From Eulemur rufifrons (Eukaryota; Chordata; Mammalia; Primates; Lemuridae), in the NCBI RefSeq assembly GCF_041146395.1, contig NC_090989.1, forward strand, positions 52,044,501 to 52,108,500: 64,000 nucleotides of DNA, read 5' to 3'. A program made the translations under genes and the position numbers. The first letter of the stretch is position 1. Every line of letters starts with the position of its first letter. This document shows, in pieces, positions 31,782 through 46,688 of this stretch. Under the pieces are notes generated by a model, which searched no databases, had not been told where the DNA came from, and was given only the letters and a program-made list of their open reading frames with translations.

Positions 31782-33756
31782 CCCACACATACTATAAATA
31801 AAACTAACTTATAACTTCCCCTATTTCCCATTGACCTAACTGACTGGCAGCTTGTATTAATGCAGCTCTCAATAAAAAGTACTTTGTTGAAAATATAAAA
31901 TCTGGGGCTAATATAAGACTTGGCAGGATACTCACTGGACAGGCTCAATAACAGAAAGGAAATGACAGGAAAGAGGACCTGGGGGACAGTACCAAAAGGT
32001 CTAATATTTGTGGAATTGTAGTTACATAAGAAAACATAAAGAGGATGGTGCAAAAAAAATATCTGAAGAAATAATGGCTGAAATGTTCTAATGCTGGTGA
32101 AAGTCATAAATTTATAGATTGAAGAAGTTCAGTAAACCCCAAACAGAATAAACACAAAGGAGCCCATGCCAAGACAGATTATAATCAAACATCTGAAAAC
32201 TAAAGATAAAGAAAAAATTGTTAGAAATCAACAAAAAATCATGACATTAACTAGAATATGGGAACAATAATTCAAATGACAGTGGATTTCTCATCTGAAA
32301 TCATGGAGGCCAGAAAGATTTGACCCATCATTTTTAAATGCAAGACTTTCCTTTGGGAATGAAGATGTAATACGTGCTTTCTCAAATGAAGGAAAACCAA
32401 GAGAATGTGTTGCCAGAAACTTACTCTAAAACAATTGGTAAGAGAAGATTTTAAGACTAAAGTGAAATGATACCAAAGGAAAACTTTAAATATCAGAAAT
32501 AAAGGAAAAGCAACAGAAATATTGAGTAAATATAACTTCTCTTGAGCTCTTTAAAATATATTTGATAAATGAAAACAAATTTATCACATTGATAATTTCT
32601 TTAATATACACTGATGAAATACATGGGACAATTACAACATAAACTGAGAAAAATAAAGCACCTGGTGATAAGCTTTCTATATTCTAACTGAAATGGTAAA
32701 GTATTGATTCTAAATAGACCATGAAAAGTTAAATATGTATATTATAACTTTTGAGCAATCACTACATAACTATTAAAAAGAAAGAGAGATAGTCAAGCAC
32801 ACAATAGAGAAATTAAAATGAAATACTAAAAAAGTTCAGATAATCTAGAAAAAGGCAGTAAAGGAGAAACAGAAAAGCAAAACATGGAGCAGGAAAAAGA
32901 GAAAACAAATAATAAAATAATAGACTTAAATCCAAATATACCAATAATTCCATTAAGTATACATAGTCTAAACAAATTAAAGGACAGAGATTGCCAGAAA
33001 AGACTTAAAAAGAAAAACTATAGGTAGGTTAAAGGTAAAAGGATGGGAAAAGCTATATCATCGTAACACTGAGGAAGAGAAAGCTAAAATATGAGTATGG
33101 ACAAAAGAATTTCAAAATGCATGAAGCAAAAACTGACAGAAAAGAAAGAGAAATCAACAAATCTATAATTATTATATATTTGACAATCTCAACTTCTCTC
33201 AGTATTTAATAGAACAAGCAGACAAAAATCAGAAAGGATATAGAAGAATGAAATAACACTATCAACTAAGGGATTTAACTCACATTCATGGAACATTTCA
33301 CCCAATAAAAACAAAATACACATATTTTTCAAGTGCACATGGAATAATCACCAATGTAGACTATATCCTGGGTTATGAAATGAAACTTAATTTTTTGAAA
33401 AATTAATATCATAAAACATTGATGTTCTCTAAGCATAACAAAATTTAGATATCAAAACATAAAGATAACAAAAATTTTTGAACACTTGGAAATTAAACAG
33501 CATACTAATAAACAACCCACAAGTTAAAGAGGAAATCTCAAGGAAAGTTAAAAAATATATTGCACTGAATATATTGTATATTATTGGGTTTTTAAACCCA
33601 ACATATTAAAATTTGAGGGATGCCTATAAAGCCATCCTTTCAGGGAGATTGATAGCATTAAATGCTCATATTAGAGAAGTGGAAAGATGTCAAATTGGTA
33701 ATTTAAGCTTTTGCCTTTTGCCTTCTTTGGGTTTAGACAAAAAGAAATGTTAAGAA

Positions 33757-34085
<329 letters not shown>

Positions 34086-34910
34086 AAGAAATGTTAAGAA
34101 GGAGAAATTGGAAACAGAAAAACAATAGAGAAGAAAAATTAGTTTTTATTAATCTTTTAAAAGGTTAATAAAATTGATAAAACTCTAGCAAAACTGAAAA
34201 TAAAAACAGAGAGAAGACACAAATTACTAACAACAGGAGTAAAATCAGGGATATCACAGACCCTACAAACATTAAAAGGAAAATAAAGGAATACTATGGA
34301 CAATTAATCATGCATATATTCAATAATTCATATGAAATGGACCAATACTTCAAAAACCAGAAGCCACCAACACTCACCCAAGATTAAATCAATATTCTGA
34401 GTAATCTTATAGCTATTAAAAAAACTGAATATTCTTAATTAAAGAAAAACCTTCCAAAAAAGAAATCCCCTGGCTCAGATATTTAAAGAAGAAATAACGT
34501 CGATTCTATAGTCTCTTCTGCAAAATAAAAGAGCAGGGAGCCCTTCCCAAAGCTGTTTATGAGGCCAGCATTCCTCTGATACAAATACCAGACAAAGACG
34601 ACAAGAAAATAAAAGAAATCTACAGATCAGAATCACTCACTCCTGAACATTGACACAAAAATCTTCTACAAAATATCAGCAAATGGTACGCAGTGGTATA
34701 TGAAAGGAATAATGCCCATTAGACACCATGAGCAATCTATATATAGACACCACTGACCTCTAAAGAAATCACAGGATCATTATCAATAGATGCAGAAAAA
34801 CCATTTGATAAAATTCACCATCACTTCATGATACAAAGAAAACAACCACAACAAAAAACAATCTTCTCAGCACACTGGTAATTTAAGAAAACTTTTTTAA
34901 CGCGTGAAAG

Positions 34911-35178
34911 CAGAGGTCCCCAACCTTTTTGGCACCAGGGACCAGCTTCATGGAAGATGATTTTTCCAGGGACTGTGGTGGCGGGGCAGAGCTCAGGCGG
35001 TGATGGGAGAGTGATGGGGAGGGAAGCGGCCGTAAACACAGAGGAAGATTCGTTTGCTCAGGCACCATTGCTTACCTCCTGCTGTGCACCCCCACCTCCT
35101 TCCTGAGATTCATGGAAGACAGTTTTTCCATGCAAGACAATTTTTCCACGGACTGGGGTCGGGAGTCGGGGACCTCAG
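34911..35178. mobile_element. hAT-type DNA transposon, longer relative of 1878-2018
   Basis: Begins cagaggtccccaaccttttt and ends gtcggggacctcag. Flanks cgtgaaag (34903-34910) and cgctaaag (35179-35186) match at 6 of 8, an 8-bp target duplication. The interior retains the gcggggcagagctcaggcgg and tcctgctgtgcac segments missing from the shorter copy. A partial repeat of atggaagac-type text near the right end suggests an internal rearrangement. Confidence 0.85.
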
Positions 35179-35695
35179 CGCTAAAGAGCATCTACCAAAC
35201 AATGACAAAAACAATAAAAACCTCTGGCTAACAGCATACTTGATGAAAAAGTGAATGCCTTCCTCCTTAGATCAAGAGCAGCAGGAAAATGTCCACTTTC
35301 ACTACTCATTATTCAACATAGTAAAGACTGGAAAAGGGGCAATAAAACTGTCCCTATTTGCAAGAGAGAAAATTGTCAATGTAGAAAATCCAAAGTAATC
35401 CATAAAAAGCAACAAGAATTAATAAGTGGATCTAGCAAGCTTTCAGGATATATAATCAACACACGAAAATTAATTTTATTCTTATATGTGAACAACTGGA
35501 TACTGAAAATAATTTTTAAAAACACAATAGCTCCAAAATAATGAAATGCTTAGGAACAAATCTAGCAAAATATTTGCAAGACCTGTATGCTGAAAGCTAC
35601 ACAATATGATGAAAGAAGTCAGCGCAGCCTAAAATAAGTGGAGACATACTGTGTTCACGGGTTAGAAATTCAGAATAATAAAAGTGTCGATTCCA

Positions 35696-36039
35696 GGCCG
35701 GGCGCGGTGGCTCACGCCTGTAATCCTAGCACTCTGGGAGGCCGAGGTGGGCGGATCGTTTGAGCTCAGGAGTTCGAGACCAGCCTGAGCAAGAGCGAGA
35801 CCCCATCTCTACTAAAAATAGAAAGAAATTATATGGACAGCTAAAAATATATATAGAAAAAATTAGCCGTGCATGGTGGCACATGCCTGTAGTCCCAGCT
35901 ACTCGGGAGGCTGAGACAGGAGGATCACTTGAGCTCAGGAGTTTGAGGTTGCTGTGAGCCAGGCTGACGCCACGGCACTCACTCTAGCCTGGGCAACAGA
36001 GTGAGACTCTGTCTCAAAAAAAAAAAAAAAAAAAAAAAA
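35696..36039 (+). mobile_element. young Alu SINE with gacagc linker
   Basis: Starts ggccgggcgcggtggctcac. Diagnostic variants are gcggatcgtttgagctcagg, the linker ttatatggacagctaaaaat and gaggctgagacaggaggatc, shared almost exactly with the copy at 39684. Long A tail of about 25. The target duplication aaagtgtcgattcca (35681-35695) against aaagtgtcaattcca (36040-36054) has one mismatch. Most CpGs are intact, indicating recent activity. Confidence 0.97.
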
Positions 36040-36555
36040 AAAGTGTCAATTCCAATGCAATCTCAATAAAAATCCCAACAGGATTTTGTAAATATATACA
36101 AGCTGATTCTCAAATCTATATGGAAAAGCAAAGAAACTAAAATAGCCAAAACAATTCTGAAACAGCAAAATAAAGTTGAAAGTAATTTAAGAATTACTGT
36201 AACGCTATAATTAATCAAGGCAGTGTGCTATTGATGAATAGATAAGCACAAAGATCAACGAAATAGCTAGTACAGAGATAGGCCTCCACAAATATGGCCC
36301 ATTGATTTTTTACAAAGATGCAATGGCAACTCAATGGAGAAACAATCATCTTTTCAACAATGGAGCAATAGAAAATCTATATGTAGAAGATGAAACTCAA
36401 ACTTCACACCTTATACAAAAATTAACTCCATATGATCATAGGTCTAAATATAAAATGTAAAACTTTTAGGAGAAAATATAGAAAATATTCATGAGGCTAG
36501 ACAAAGAATTTGTAGACAAAATACTCAAGGTAAAGGTCAAAAAGAAAAGAAATTG

Positions 36556-36720
36556 GTGGGGTGTGGTGGCTCATACCTGTAGACCCAACTACTTGGGAGG
36601 CTGAGGCAGGAGGATCTCTTGAGCCCAGGAGTTTGAGGTTGCAATGAGCGATGGTGTCACCACTGCACTCTAGCCCAGGTGATAAGGCAAGACCCTGTCT
36701 TAAAAAAAATAAAGAGAGAG
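36556..36720 (+). mobile_element. free Alu-like monomer (7SL-derived)
   Basis: A single 7SL-derived arm: gtggggtgtggtggctcata, ctgtagacccaactacttgg, gaggctgaggcaggaggatc, gcactctagcccaggtgata and an A-rich tail. It is flanked by perfect aaagaaattg on both sides (36546-36555 and 36721-36730), so it was inserted as a monomer and is not a truncated dimer. It resembles the free monomers (FRAM/FLAM type) that preceded dimeric Alus. Confidence 0.85.
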
Positions 36721-36789
36721 AAAGAAATTGATAAATTGGACTTTGTCAAACTTTAAAACTTTTGTTTTGTGAAAGACTAATAATGGACA

Positions 36790-36895
36790 CACTTGAAGCT
36801 CTGACTCAGGGAGACGGGAGGTGGGGCATGGGCAATATACATAACCTGAACTTTTGTACCACCATAATAAGCTGAAATAAATTTAAAAAAAAAAA
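36790..36895 (+). mobile_element. L1 3'-tail-only insertion (lineage-specific L1)
   Basis: Only the last 100 bases of an L1 3' UTR are present: gacacacttgaagctctgac, gacgggaggtggggcatggg, caatatacataacctgaact, accaccataataagctgaaa and taaatttaaaaaaaaaaa. This text matches my memory of the strepsirrhine L1 3' end. It sits between two parts of the older L1 ORF2 (upstream ttgttttgtgaaagac, downstream gaaaagaccagtcattcact), so it is a separate insertion. The target duplication is not clear. Confidence 0.7.
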
Positions 36896-37183
36896 AGAAA
36901 TTGAAAAGACCAGTCATTCACTGGGAGAAAATGTTTGCATATCACATATCTAACAAAGGACTTGTATCTGGAATATATAATATGAAGAATTTAAAAACTC
37001 TCAATATTCACCAATAAGAAAACAACTAATTTAAAACTAGACAAAATATTTGTATAATCAGTTCACAAAAAATATACATAGTTTTCAAATAACCACATGA
37101 AAATACGCTCAACATTATTATCGAGATCCACAAGATAACTTTTCACACCCTATCTGAAAAGCTAAAATTAAAAAAAAAAAAAA

Positions 37184-37598
<415 letters not shown>

Positions 37599-38194
37599 TT
37601 AAAAGTTAAACATATTTTGCCATATGACCCAAAAATTTCACTCTTCAGTATTTACCCTAGAGAAATGGAAACATATGTTCGCATCCACATATGTTCACAC
37701 ATGTCAAAACTGCCAAAACTAGAACCAACCCAAATGCCCTTCAATGAGTGAATGGGTAAACTACTATAATACATCTTACCATGGAATATTATCCAGCAAT
37801 ACAAGCAACAAACTATTGACACACAAACTTGGGTGAATTTCAATTGTATTATGCTGGGTGAAGAAACCAAACTCAAAAGGTACAATTCCAATAATATGAC
37901 ATTCTAGAAAAGGAAAAAATGCAGCTACAGAAAATATATTATTGTTTGTCATGTTTTAGGGCTGGGGAAGGGCTACGACTACAAAGAGACAGCATAAGGG
38001 ATTTTGGGAGAGATGATGGAACTGTTCTGCATCCCAACTGTGACAGTGGTTACATGAATCTATACATGTGCTAAAACTCAGAACTGTACACCAAAAATAA
38101 AAATATGAATTTTATCACATGTAAAATTTAAATAAAATTTAAATTTATTTTTAAAATTTAAAAGTAAACAATTTTTAATAATCCAAACCCTAAG

Positions 38195-38430
38195 TAGGAA
38201 AATAGTTACCATTTTCAGATCTGTAACTATATGCCAGGACCCTTCTACCTAAAGGCTTTATATTCATTAATTTATTAATCCTTACCATAGTCCTATGATT
38301 TAAGTATCCTTATTCCATAGATGAGGAAATTGAAACAGAGAGAGATCAAATAATTGCTCCATGATCACACAACTACTGAGTGGCTCAGTCAGAATTTAAA
38401 CTTATCTTTACCCATAAAGCCATAGTCCAT
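38195..38430 (-). mobile_element. MIR SINE, antisense
   Basis: The plus strand shows ttaatccttaccatagtcct, ttccatagatgaggaaattg, aacagagagagatcaaataa and agaatttaaacttatcttta in the order of an antisense MIR. Old and without flanking repeats. Confidence 0.7.
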
Positions 38431-39643
38431 ACCAAGCATCACTTTGAGCATTGAGACAGGAAATTGATCCTTGATAGAAGAGTATACCATTACTTTAGCT
38501 CTCTTCCAAACTTTTGGAAGAAGACTGATAGGATATTTGCTTCTAATGTTTAAGATGGGTACAAACTAATACTTATTATTGGCATCAAAATGAAAGGAAA
38601 AGAGTTTTAGAAGTCTGCCAACCCTCAAGCCATTTTAGAACTATAAAACTTTCCTTTATTTACAATGCAAGTAGCTAAGAAACTCAAATAACTGAAGTTT
38701 TTAAACTGCAATTTACTTTTATGTGAAAAATATAAATGACAAGTAAACAAGCTGATATCAAGAATTTTTGAAGCAATTTCCAAAATATACCACAGGGTCA
38801 GCATATTTTCCACCTAATTTCTTAGACTGCCTACTTTGAAGTGTAGAATTCAAATCAATGAGTATTTGACCACCTATTTATGTTCATTATGATTACTGTG
38901 TTACTTCAAGATGCTAAAGTGTCTTCTGAATCATTAAAGCAAGTTTAAAATTTTTCAGTATGGTTTTATGATTGTTGATTTCATCATTTTCCCTCTAAAA
39001 ATTGAAAATCCACTACATCAGCCAGATTGCTAAATTAACTATAAAAGTCTACTCCGTTAATCATTTCAGTTAATAGAAGTTCATGGTGTTTAACTATTTT
39101 AAAAGAAAAATTAAAAGCAAAAGTAAAAACTATATTTGTTAAATATACTTCCTGGTTACTGATTTTGAGCTAAGTCATCAAGATACATTATGGGCTTTCA
39201 ATTCCTTTTCTTTCATGTAACCCCAGGGTTAGAGTTCATGTTGAATTATTTAAAAGTAATTTAAATTGCTGTGAGAGAGCATGCGTCCTCAGCCTCTTTC
39301 CTTTATACCCGTCACTAAACATTTCTGCTTTTGGGACACTGGGAGATTCTGTACAATTTAATTCAATTGCTTAAATTCTTCAGTATTATGCTAAATATTG
39401 TATGTATTTAAAATAATAACTGCAAACACAGACATCTCTAGAGTCTAGAAAGACACACAGAAAGAAGCAACTTTGCTTGGGTGGATAAAGGAAGGCAACA
39501 CAGAGTATCACAAAACTATTTAATAGATCTCAGCCCCACTGTAACCACATTACTTTCTCCTCTCCTCCAGGACGGATTATGCATGCCACCATACAGAAAA
39601 CCCGTGTGGTCTTTGAGAAAGTTTTATGAAAACATGCATTGAT
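38431..39643. other. unique DNA, no feature recognised
   Basis: About 1.2 kb of A+T-rich unique sequence with no identifiable element or exon. Confidence 0.4.
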
Positions 39644-39683
39644 CTGGAGATCAGCAAAAGTTTTCTGTAAAGAACCAGACAGT

Positions 39684-40027
39684 GGGCCGGGCGCGGTGGC
39701 TCACGCCTGTAATCCTAGCACTCTGGGAGGCCGAGGTGGGCGGATCGTTTGAGCTCAGGAGTTCAAGACCAGCCTGAGCAAGAGCGAGACCCCACCTCTA
39801 CTAAAAAAAAAAAAAATAGGAAGAAATTATATGGACAGCTAAAAATATATATAGAAAAAAAAAAATTAGCCGGGCATGGTGGCGCATGCCTGTAGTCCCA
39901 GCTACTCGGGAGGCTGAGACAGGAGGATCGCTTGAGCTCAGGAGTTTGAGGTTGCTGTGAGCTAGGCTGACGCCACGGCACTCACTCTAGCCTGGGCAAC
40001 AGAGTGAGACTCTGTCCAAAAAAAAAA
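39684..40027 (+). mobile_element. young Alu SINE with gacagc linker
   Basis: Starts gggccgggcgcggtggctca with intact CpGs, and carries the same diagnostic series as 35696: gcggatcgtttgagctcagg, ttatatggacagctaaaaat, gaggctgagacaggaggatc. The target duplication aagaaccagacagt occurs on both sides (about 39670-39683 and 40027-40040). It inserted in the hAT element beside the poly(A) end of the antisense L1. Confidence 0.97.
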
Positions 40028-40050
40028 AGAACCAGACAGTAATTATTTTA

Positions 40051-41054
40051 TTGTTTTAATTTGTAATTTTTATGGATACGTAATAGTTAGAGATATATTT
40101 GTGAGATATAACCACAAAATGTGTAGTGATCAAATAAGGGTAATCGGAGTATCCATCACCTCAAGCATTTATCATTTCTTTGTGTTAGGAACATTTCAAT
40201 TTCATTCTTTTAGTTATCTTAAAATACACAATAAATTATTGTTAACTATAGTCATCCTATTGTGCTACTGAATACTATATCTTATTCATTCTATTGAATT
40301 GTATTTTGTGTCCATTAACCATCTCCTCTTTATCCCCTGCTCCCACTATTCTTCCCAGCCTCTCATAACCACCATTAGACTCTCTATCTCCATGAGTTCA
40401 ACTTTTTTTTTAGCTCCGACATGTGAGTGGGAACATGTAGCATTTGTCTTTCTGTGTCTGGCTTATTTCACTTAACATAATGTCCTCCAATTCCATTCGT
40501 GTTGATACAAATAACAGGATTTCATTCTTTTTATGGCTGAATAATATTATACTGTGTATATATACCACATTTTCTTTAACCATTTGTCTGATTAGGTTGA
40601 TTCTGTATCTTGACTATTGTGAATAGCACTTCAATAAACATGGGAGTGTAGACATCTCTTTGATATACTGATTTCCTTTTGGGGGGTGGTTGGGGGGGCA
40701 GTATATACCTAGCAGTGGGATTGCTAGATCATGTGGTAGTTCTATTTTTAGTTTTTTGAGGAACCTCCATACTGTTCTCCATAGTGGCTGTACTACTTTA
40801 CATTACCACCAACAGTGTATGAGGGTTTCCCTTTCTCCACATCCTCACCAGCATTCACAGTTATTATCCCACAGTTATTGCCTGTGGGATAAAAGCCATT
40901 GTAACTGGGGGGAGATGATAGCTCATTGTAGTTTTGATTTGCATTTCTCTGATGATTAGTAATATTGAGCATTTTTTCATATATCGGTTGGTCATTTGTA
41001 TGTCTTCTTTTGAGAAATGTTTATTTAGATCTTTTGCCCATTTTTTAAGTGGAT
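40051..41054 (-). mobile_element. 5'-truncated L1, antisense, with perfect target duplication
   Basis: Plus-strand text is the reverse complement of an L1 3' end: aagggtaatcggagtatcca, gtctttctgtgtctggctta, taggttgattctgtatcttg, gggattgctagatcatgtgg, ttgcatttctctgatgatta. Flanks are identical 13-mers, agtaattatttta (40038-40050 and 41055-41067). The 3' UTR and the ORF2 C-terminal codons are present. A G-run interruption at 40679-40700 (ttggggggtggttggggggg) is unusual. No long frame survives. Confidence 0.93.
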
Positions 41055-41219
41055 AGTAATTATTTTAAACTTTGCATTCCACATGATCTCTGAGTAAAAA
41101 CAGCCATACACAATATGTAGATGAATGGGCATGGCAATGTTCCAACAAATATACATAAAAACAGGTAAAGACTATATTGGGTCCCAGGACCATAGTTTGA
41201 CTACTCCTGCATTAATTAA

Positions 41220-43094
<1,875 letters not shown>

Positions 43095-43300
43095 TACATA
43101 GTGAATACCATTTTACAAGTGTTAGTTTATTTAATCCTCATAGCAACCTTGTGATGTAGTTACTATTGTTATCTCTGATGTTCAGTAGAAAAAATGAGAC
43201 CGTGAGTGGGGCACAGGGACTTGCTCCAGGTCACCCAGTGAGCAGGTGACAGAGCCCAAATTCAAGTGCAGGTCACTCAGCTCCATAGTCCACAAACTCC
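43095..43300 (-). mobile_element. MIR SINE, antisense
   Basis: Antisense MIR order: taatcctcatagcaaccttg, tgatgtagttactattgtta, cttgctccaggtcacccagt, gagcaggtgacagagcccaa, attcaagtgcaggtc. Confidence 0.8.
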
Positions 43301-43842
43301 CCACCAGGCTACTCTCCTCACCCAAGCCTCAGATAAGAGCAGAGAAGGCAGCAGTTTTGCTACCTTCTTCCCATCTTGATGCCTCCAACAGGGCTGGAGG
43401 GACCACCAAACAAACAGCACTAGAGCCATCACATTTTAGACATACTTAAAACGCCCCAGAGAATATTTAGTTCAAATTCCTTCTGCCTGTGTGGAATCTG
43501 TGTTAATTAAAAGAGAATTCAACTCTGTATGTCTGTTATCTTCCCAACCCACTTGCCAGGGATAGTCCCCACGTACACTCCATTCATTGTATTGCTGACC
43601 TATTCAGTTTAGCATTTGCTCAGGGATCTTCATTTTTAACCTGGGATTATTAGTAACAGTTGCATTAAACATGCTAAGATGGGTCTGGTGGACTTTCAGT
43701 TTTCTAGCTTCAGTCTGGCCATAGCTAGGAGCAATTGAGATTTTATGCAGTGAACAGAGTTCCCACTTTAACACATGGTCAAATCTGGTTAGACACCCAA
43801 CCTTTTCTAGACACAAAGTAACTAACACCAGTGTTCTAATAA
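43301..43842. other. unique DNA, no feature recognised
   Basis: No transposon or exon hallmark was found. The minus frame at 43604-43879 (91 codons) runs out of the LTR start and has no known domain. Confidence 0.4.
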
Positions 43843-44189
43843 TGTTGCTATAAACTGAATGTTTATGTTCCCCCAACATTCATATATGAGGGTATTTGTA
43901 GGTGAGACCTTTGGGAGAAGATTAGGTCATACGATTAGGTCTTAATGAATGGGACTAGCACCCTTATAAAAGAGACCACAAAGAGCTGTTTCACCACTTC
44001 CACCACGTAAGGACACAGTGAGAAGACACCATCTATGGGCCTGGAAGTGGACCCTCATCAGACACTTTATCTGCTAGTGCCTCGATTTTGGACTTCCCAG
44101 CATCAAGAACTGTGAGAAACGCATTGGTATTGTTTATAAACCACCCAGTTTATGGTATTTTGTTATAGCAACCAGAATGGACTAAGACA
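43843..44189 (+). mobile_element. ERVL-MaLR LTR (MLT1/MST type), solo
   Basis: Starts tgttgctataaactgaatgt, passes gaatgggactagcaccctta, aggacacagtgagaagacac, gattttggacttcccagcat and caagaactgtgagaaacgca, and ends gaatggactaagaca. This is the sense order of a MaLR LTR. The AATAAA has decayed to aaacgcattgg. There is no internal sequence nearby. Confidence 0.88.
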
Positions 44190-45465
44190 GACATCATGCA
44201 GGACTCTCAGTAATAAAAGGAAATGCACATAAACAACATCTTGGTATTTTCCACATTGCCAGCTTGTGGCCATGCAGCAATTCTTACGACAGTCCATGCC
44301 ACAGCTGACAGTATACCCGAAGCTGTCAGCCCGCCAGTCAGGGGACTCTTTGGGAAATGGGGAAATTACAGGGTTAATGTAGGTGAAATGTACTGGGGAA
44401 ATAAAGGCAGAGATGTCCTAACCTATAAGTTATTGATTATAGGACTCAAATAAGTACCAAGACAAAAATGCCCTGCTTATATAATTTTAATATGCAGATA
44501 ATTCATATAAGTACTTCTTAAATAGTCCTTTAATATATATGGTTATATCTTATTTTATATATTTATTATTTTATTTTTAAATACCTTTTGAATAGAATTT
44601 TATTATATGTTTACAAATAAAACCAATTTACCAATCAGTAATTATTTCAACAATTATATAATTTTAATAATTATCATCCCAATTTATTCTCAAAATTTTA
44701 TATGGTAACCCTACATGGGGAGGAAGTTCATTACACTGTGAGGCAGCCTCTCCCATCCACGGGTAGAAACTATAATTACTAGAAAGTCCTTCCTCACACT
44801 TATTCAAAATCTGCTTCCTGATTAATCTTCCTTAATTTAACTCTTTGTACCTACATAAATGAAACTCCAGGATCTCTTCCCTAGTAGAAATATTTTAAAA
44901 TATTATCTTCTGGTTCCTACCTACCAAAGCAGATTTTGTCATGTTTATCATCTCAGGATATCTACTTTTTTCCTGCCTTTTTCTTATAAGAGCTTTTGGA
45001 ATGTTTACTTTAATTATATAACAAATACACATTTGTTCCTACTCAAAGCAGATAGTGAGAGCTATTTCTTTTTCAAAATCACCTATATTTTCCTTGTGGT
45101 GACAGTGTTATCCTCATTTTTTTCTCCCTAGTGATTATTTCTTGCAAAGACAGTGAATACTTAAGCTAAAATAATTTTTTAATGGAAGAAATAGAAATAT
45201 TCCTTCAGGAAAGAGAAATAATGGCAAGATAGAGAGATGCAGATTTCAATATATCAGCTACAGAAAATTGGCATAGCATCCTTAAAACAGAACAGGTTTT
45301 CAGTCTAGCTCCACCTAAACTAAATAAAATAATATTTCTGAGAGCTAAAGAAAATAATATGAACAAAACAGAACAGACTGGAAGTAGCACATATGCATTC
45401 ACTATTATAATAATTCATCTTTTTCGATCTTGTTTGATGTACCATCTCCTGATTAAAAAATAAAA
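44190..45465. other. unique A+T-rich DNA
   Basis: Contains a nearly pure A/T stretch (44541-44590) but no recognisable element. Frames of 60-90 codons are within chance. Confidence 0.4.
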
Positions 45466-46269
45466 AGGGAAAAATATTACAAAAAACCATAAACTGTTAG
45501 AAATTTAAGAGGAAATCTAGAGAAATTTTAAAATCTTGAGCTACAGACTCAGGATTGAGACCACAATCTACATCTTATGGCAATAAACTTGAAAATTTAA
45601 ATTAAAGATTAAGAAAACTAAAATTATCTAACTGATTCAAAAGGAGGTAGGAAATCTGAATAGGTACTTAGACCCACACCGGCAGAGCATAGGAGCCATG
45701 GCTGTCCTGCTCTCCATAAGTAATTGCTTCTGCCTGGACCACCTCACAGAATTCCTGGGTAGAGGCATTCGCTCAGTACATATGTACGTATACAGTCATC
45801 GAGTGAACTAAAGTCATTGAGTGAGCCAAACTGGTAAGAGAAAAACAGGAAGATTTCCACCCAGAAAGGCACAGGACTAGATAGTTCTAGAGAAAGATTC
45901 CAACAAACATTTCTGAAATAAGGAATTCCTATTTGCTCTTTAAACCCCTTCCTGGCTGTAGTTAACCTAGCCTAATGATACTTTGAAATAGCACCCAGGA
46001 ATCTATGTGCCAAAATCCTATATAAAATGTTATAAAATTATTCCAGAAGTGTAATAAGGAAGCATGAATGGAAGTGTGTTTCATATTAGGAATACAAGAG
46101 CAGTTGACTATTAAGACATTTATTAAAACAGAAAATCACACGATCATATCAAGAGATACAGAAAAAAACACTTGGTAAAATTCAACCACATTCCTGATAC
46201 AAATCTCTTAGAAAATGGAAATTGAAAACGATTTTCAAATGTGATTTTTAAAAAGTATTTATCATAAAC

Positions 46270-46688
46270 AACCTGCCATTTGACCCAGCAATCCCATTAC
46301 TGGGCATATACCCAAAGGAAAAAAGGTCATTCTGTAACAAAGACACATGTACCCGAATGTTTATAGCAGCACAATTCACAATAGCAAAGATGTGGAAACA
46401 ACCCAAATGCCCATCAATACATGATTGGATTAGTAAGCTGTGGTATATGTATACCATGGAATATTACTCAGCTATAAGGAATGATGAAGATACGACATCT
46501 CTATGGTTTTCCTGGAGAGAGTTGGAACCCATTATATTAAGTGAAGTATCCCAAGAATGGAAAAACAAGCATCACATGTACTCACCAGAAAATTGGTTTC
46601 CCTGATCATCACCTAAATACAAATCTGGGAACTACACCAATTGGATATCAGACTGAGGTGGGGGGTGGGGGAGGGGATGGGGGGAAAA
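46270..46688 (+). mobile_element. young 5'-truncated L1 with perfect 20-bp target duplication
   Basis: Contains the ORF2 C-terminus: a run of 82 codons (46357-46605) starting MFIAAQFTIAKMWKQPKCPS and with the MEYYSAIRND block, followed by a short 3' UTR and a G-rich tract. It ends in an A run directly after the G tract. Flanks aaaaagtatttatcataaac at 46250-46269 and about 46689-46708 are identical. The lineage-specific tail expected after the G tract (seen alone at 36790-36895) is missing, so the RNA was probably polyadenylated, or reverse transcription was primed, upstream of the normal end. It interrupts an older L1. Confidence 0.93.
46658..46684 (+). other. G-quadruplex-forming tract in the L1 3' UTR
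   Basis: Four G runs separated by single or double non-G bases (G6 T G5 A G4 AT G6), fitting the canonical quadruplex motif. G-rich tracts in this position are a known feature of primate L1 3' UTRs. Confidence 0.8.

Larger units (their letters stand above)
39645..41209. mobile_element. hAT-type DNA element split by L1 and Alu
   Basis: The left piece (39645-39683: gagatcagcaaaagttttct, gtaaagaaccagacagt) and right piece (41068-41209: cagccatacacaatatgtag, atgaatgggcatggcaatgt, ggaccatagtttgactactc) are the two ends of a familiar mammalian hAT-type element whose ends read ...ggtcggcaaac and ...agtttgccgacc. Flanks cattgatc (39637-39644) and cattaatt (41210-41217) match at 6 of 8. The middle is interrupted by 39684-40027 and 40051-41054. 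Confidence 0.7.

Noticed and set aside
31745..32107. 120-codon minus-strand frame
   Set aside because: It spans the MaLR LTR end and the ORF1 region of the sense L1, so it has no independent origin.
40679..40700. G-rich tract as a separate regulatory element
   Set aside because: It sits inside the antisense L1 and looks like local expansion, with too few regular G runs for a strong quadruplex.
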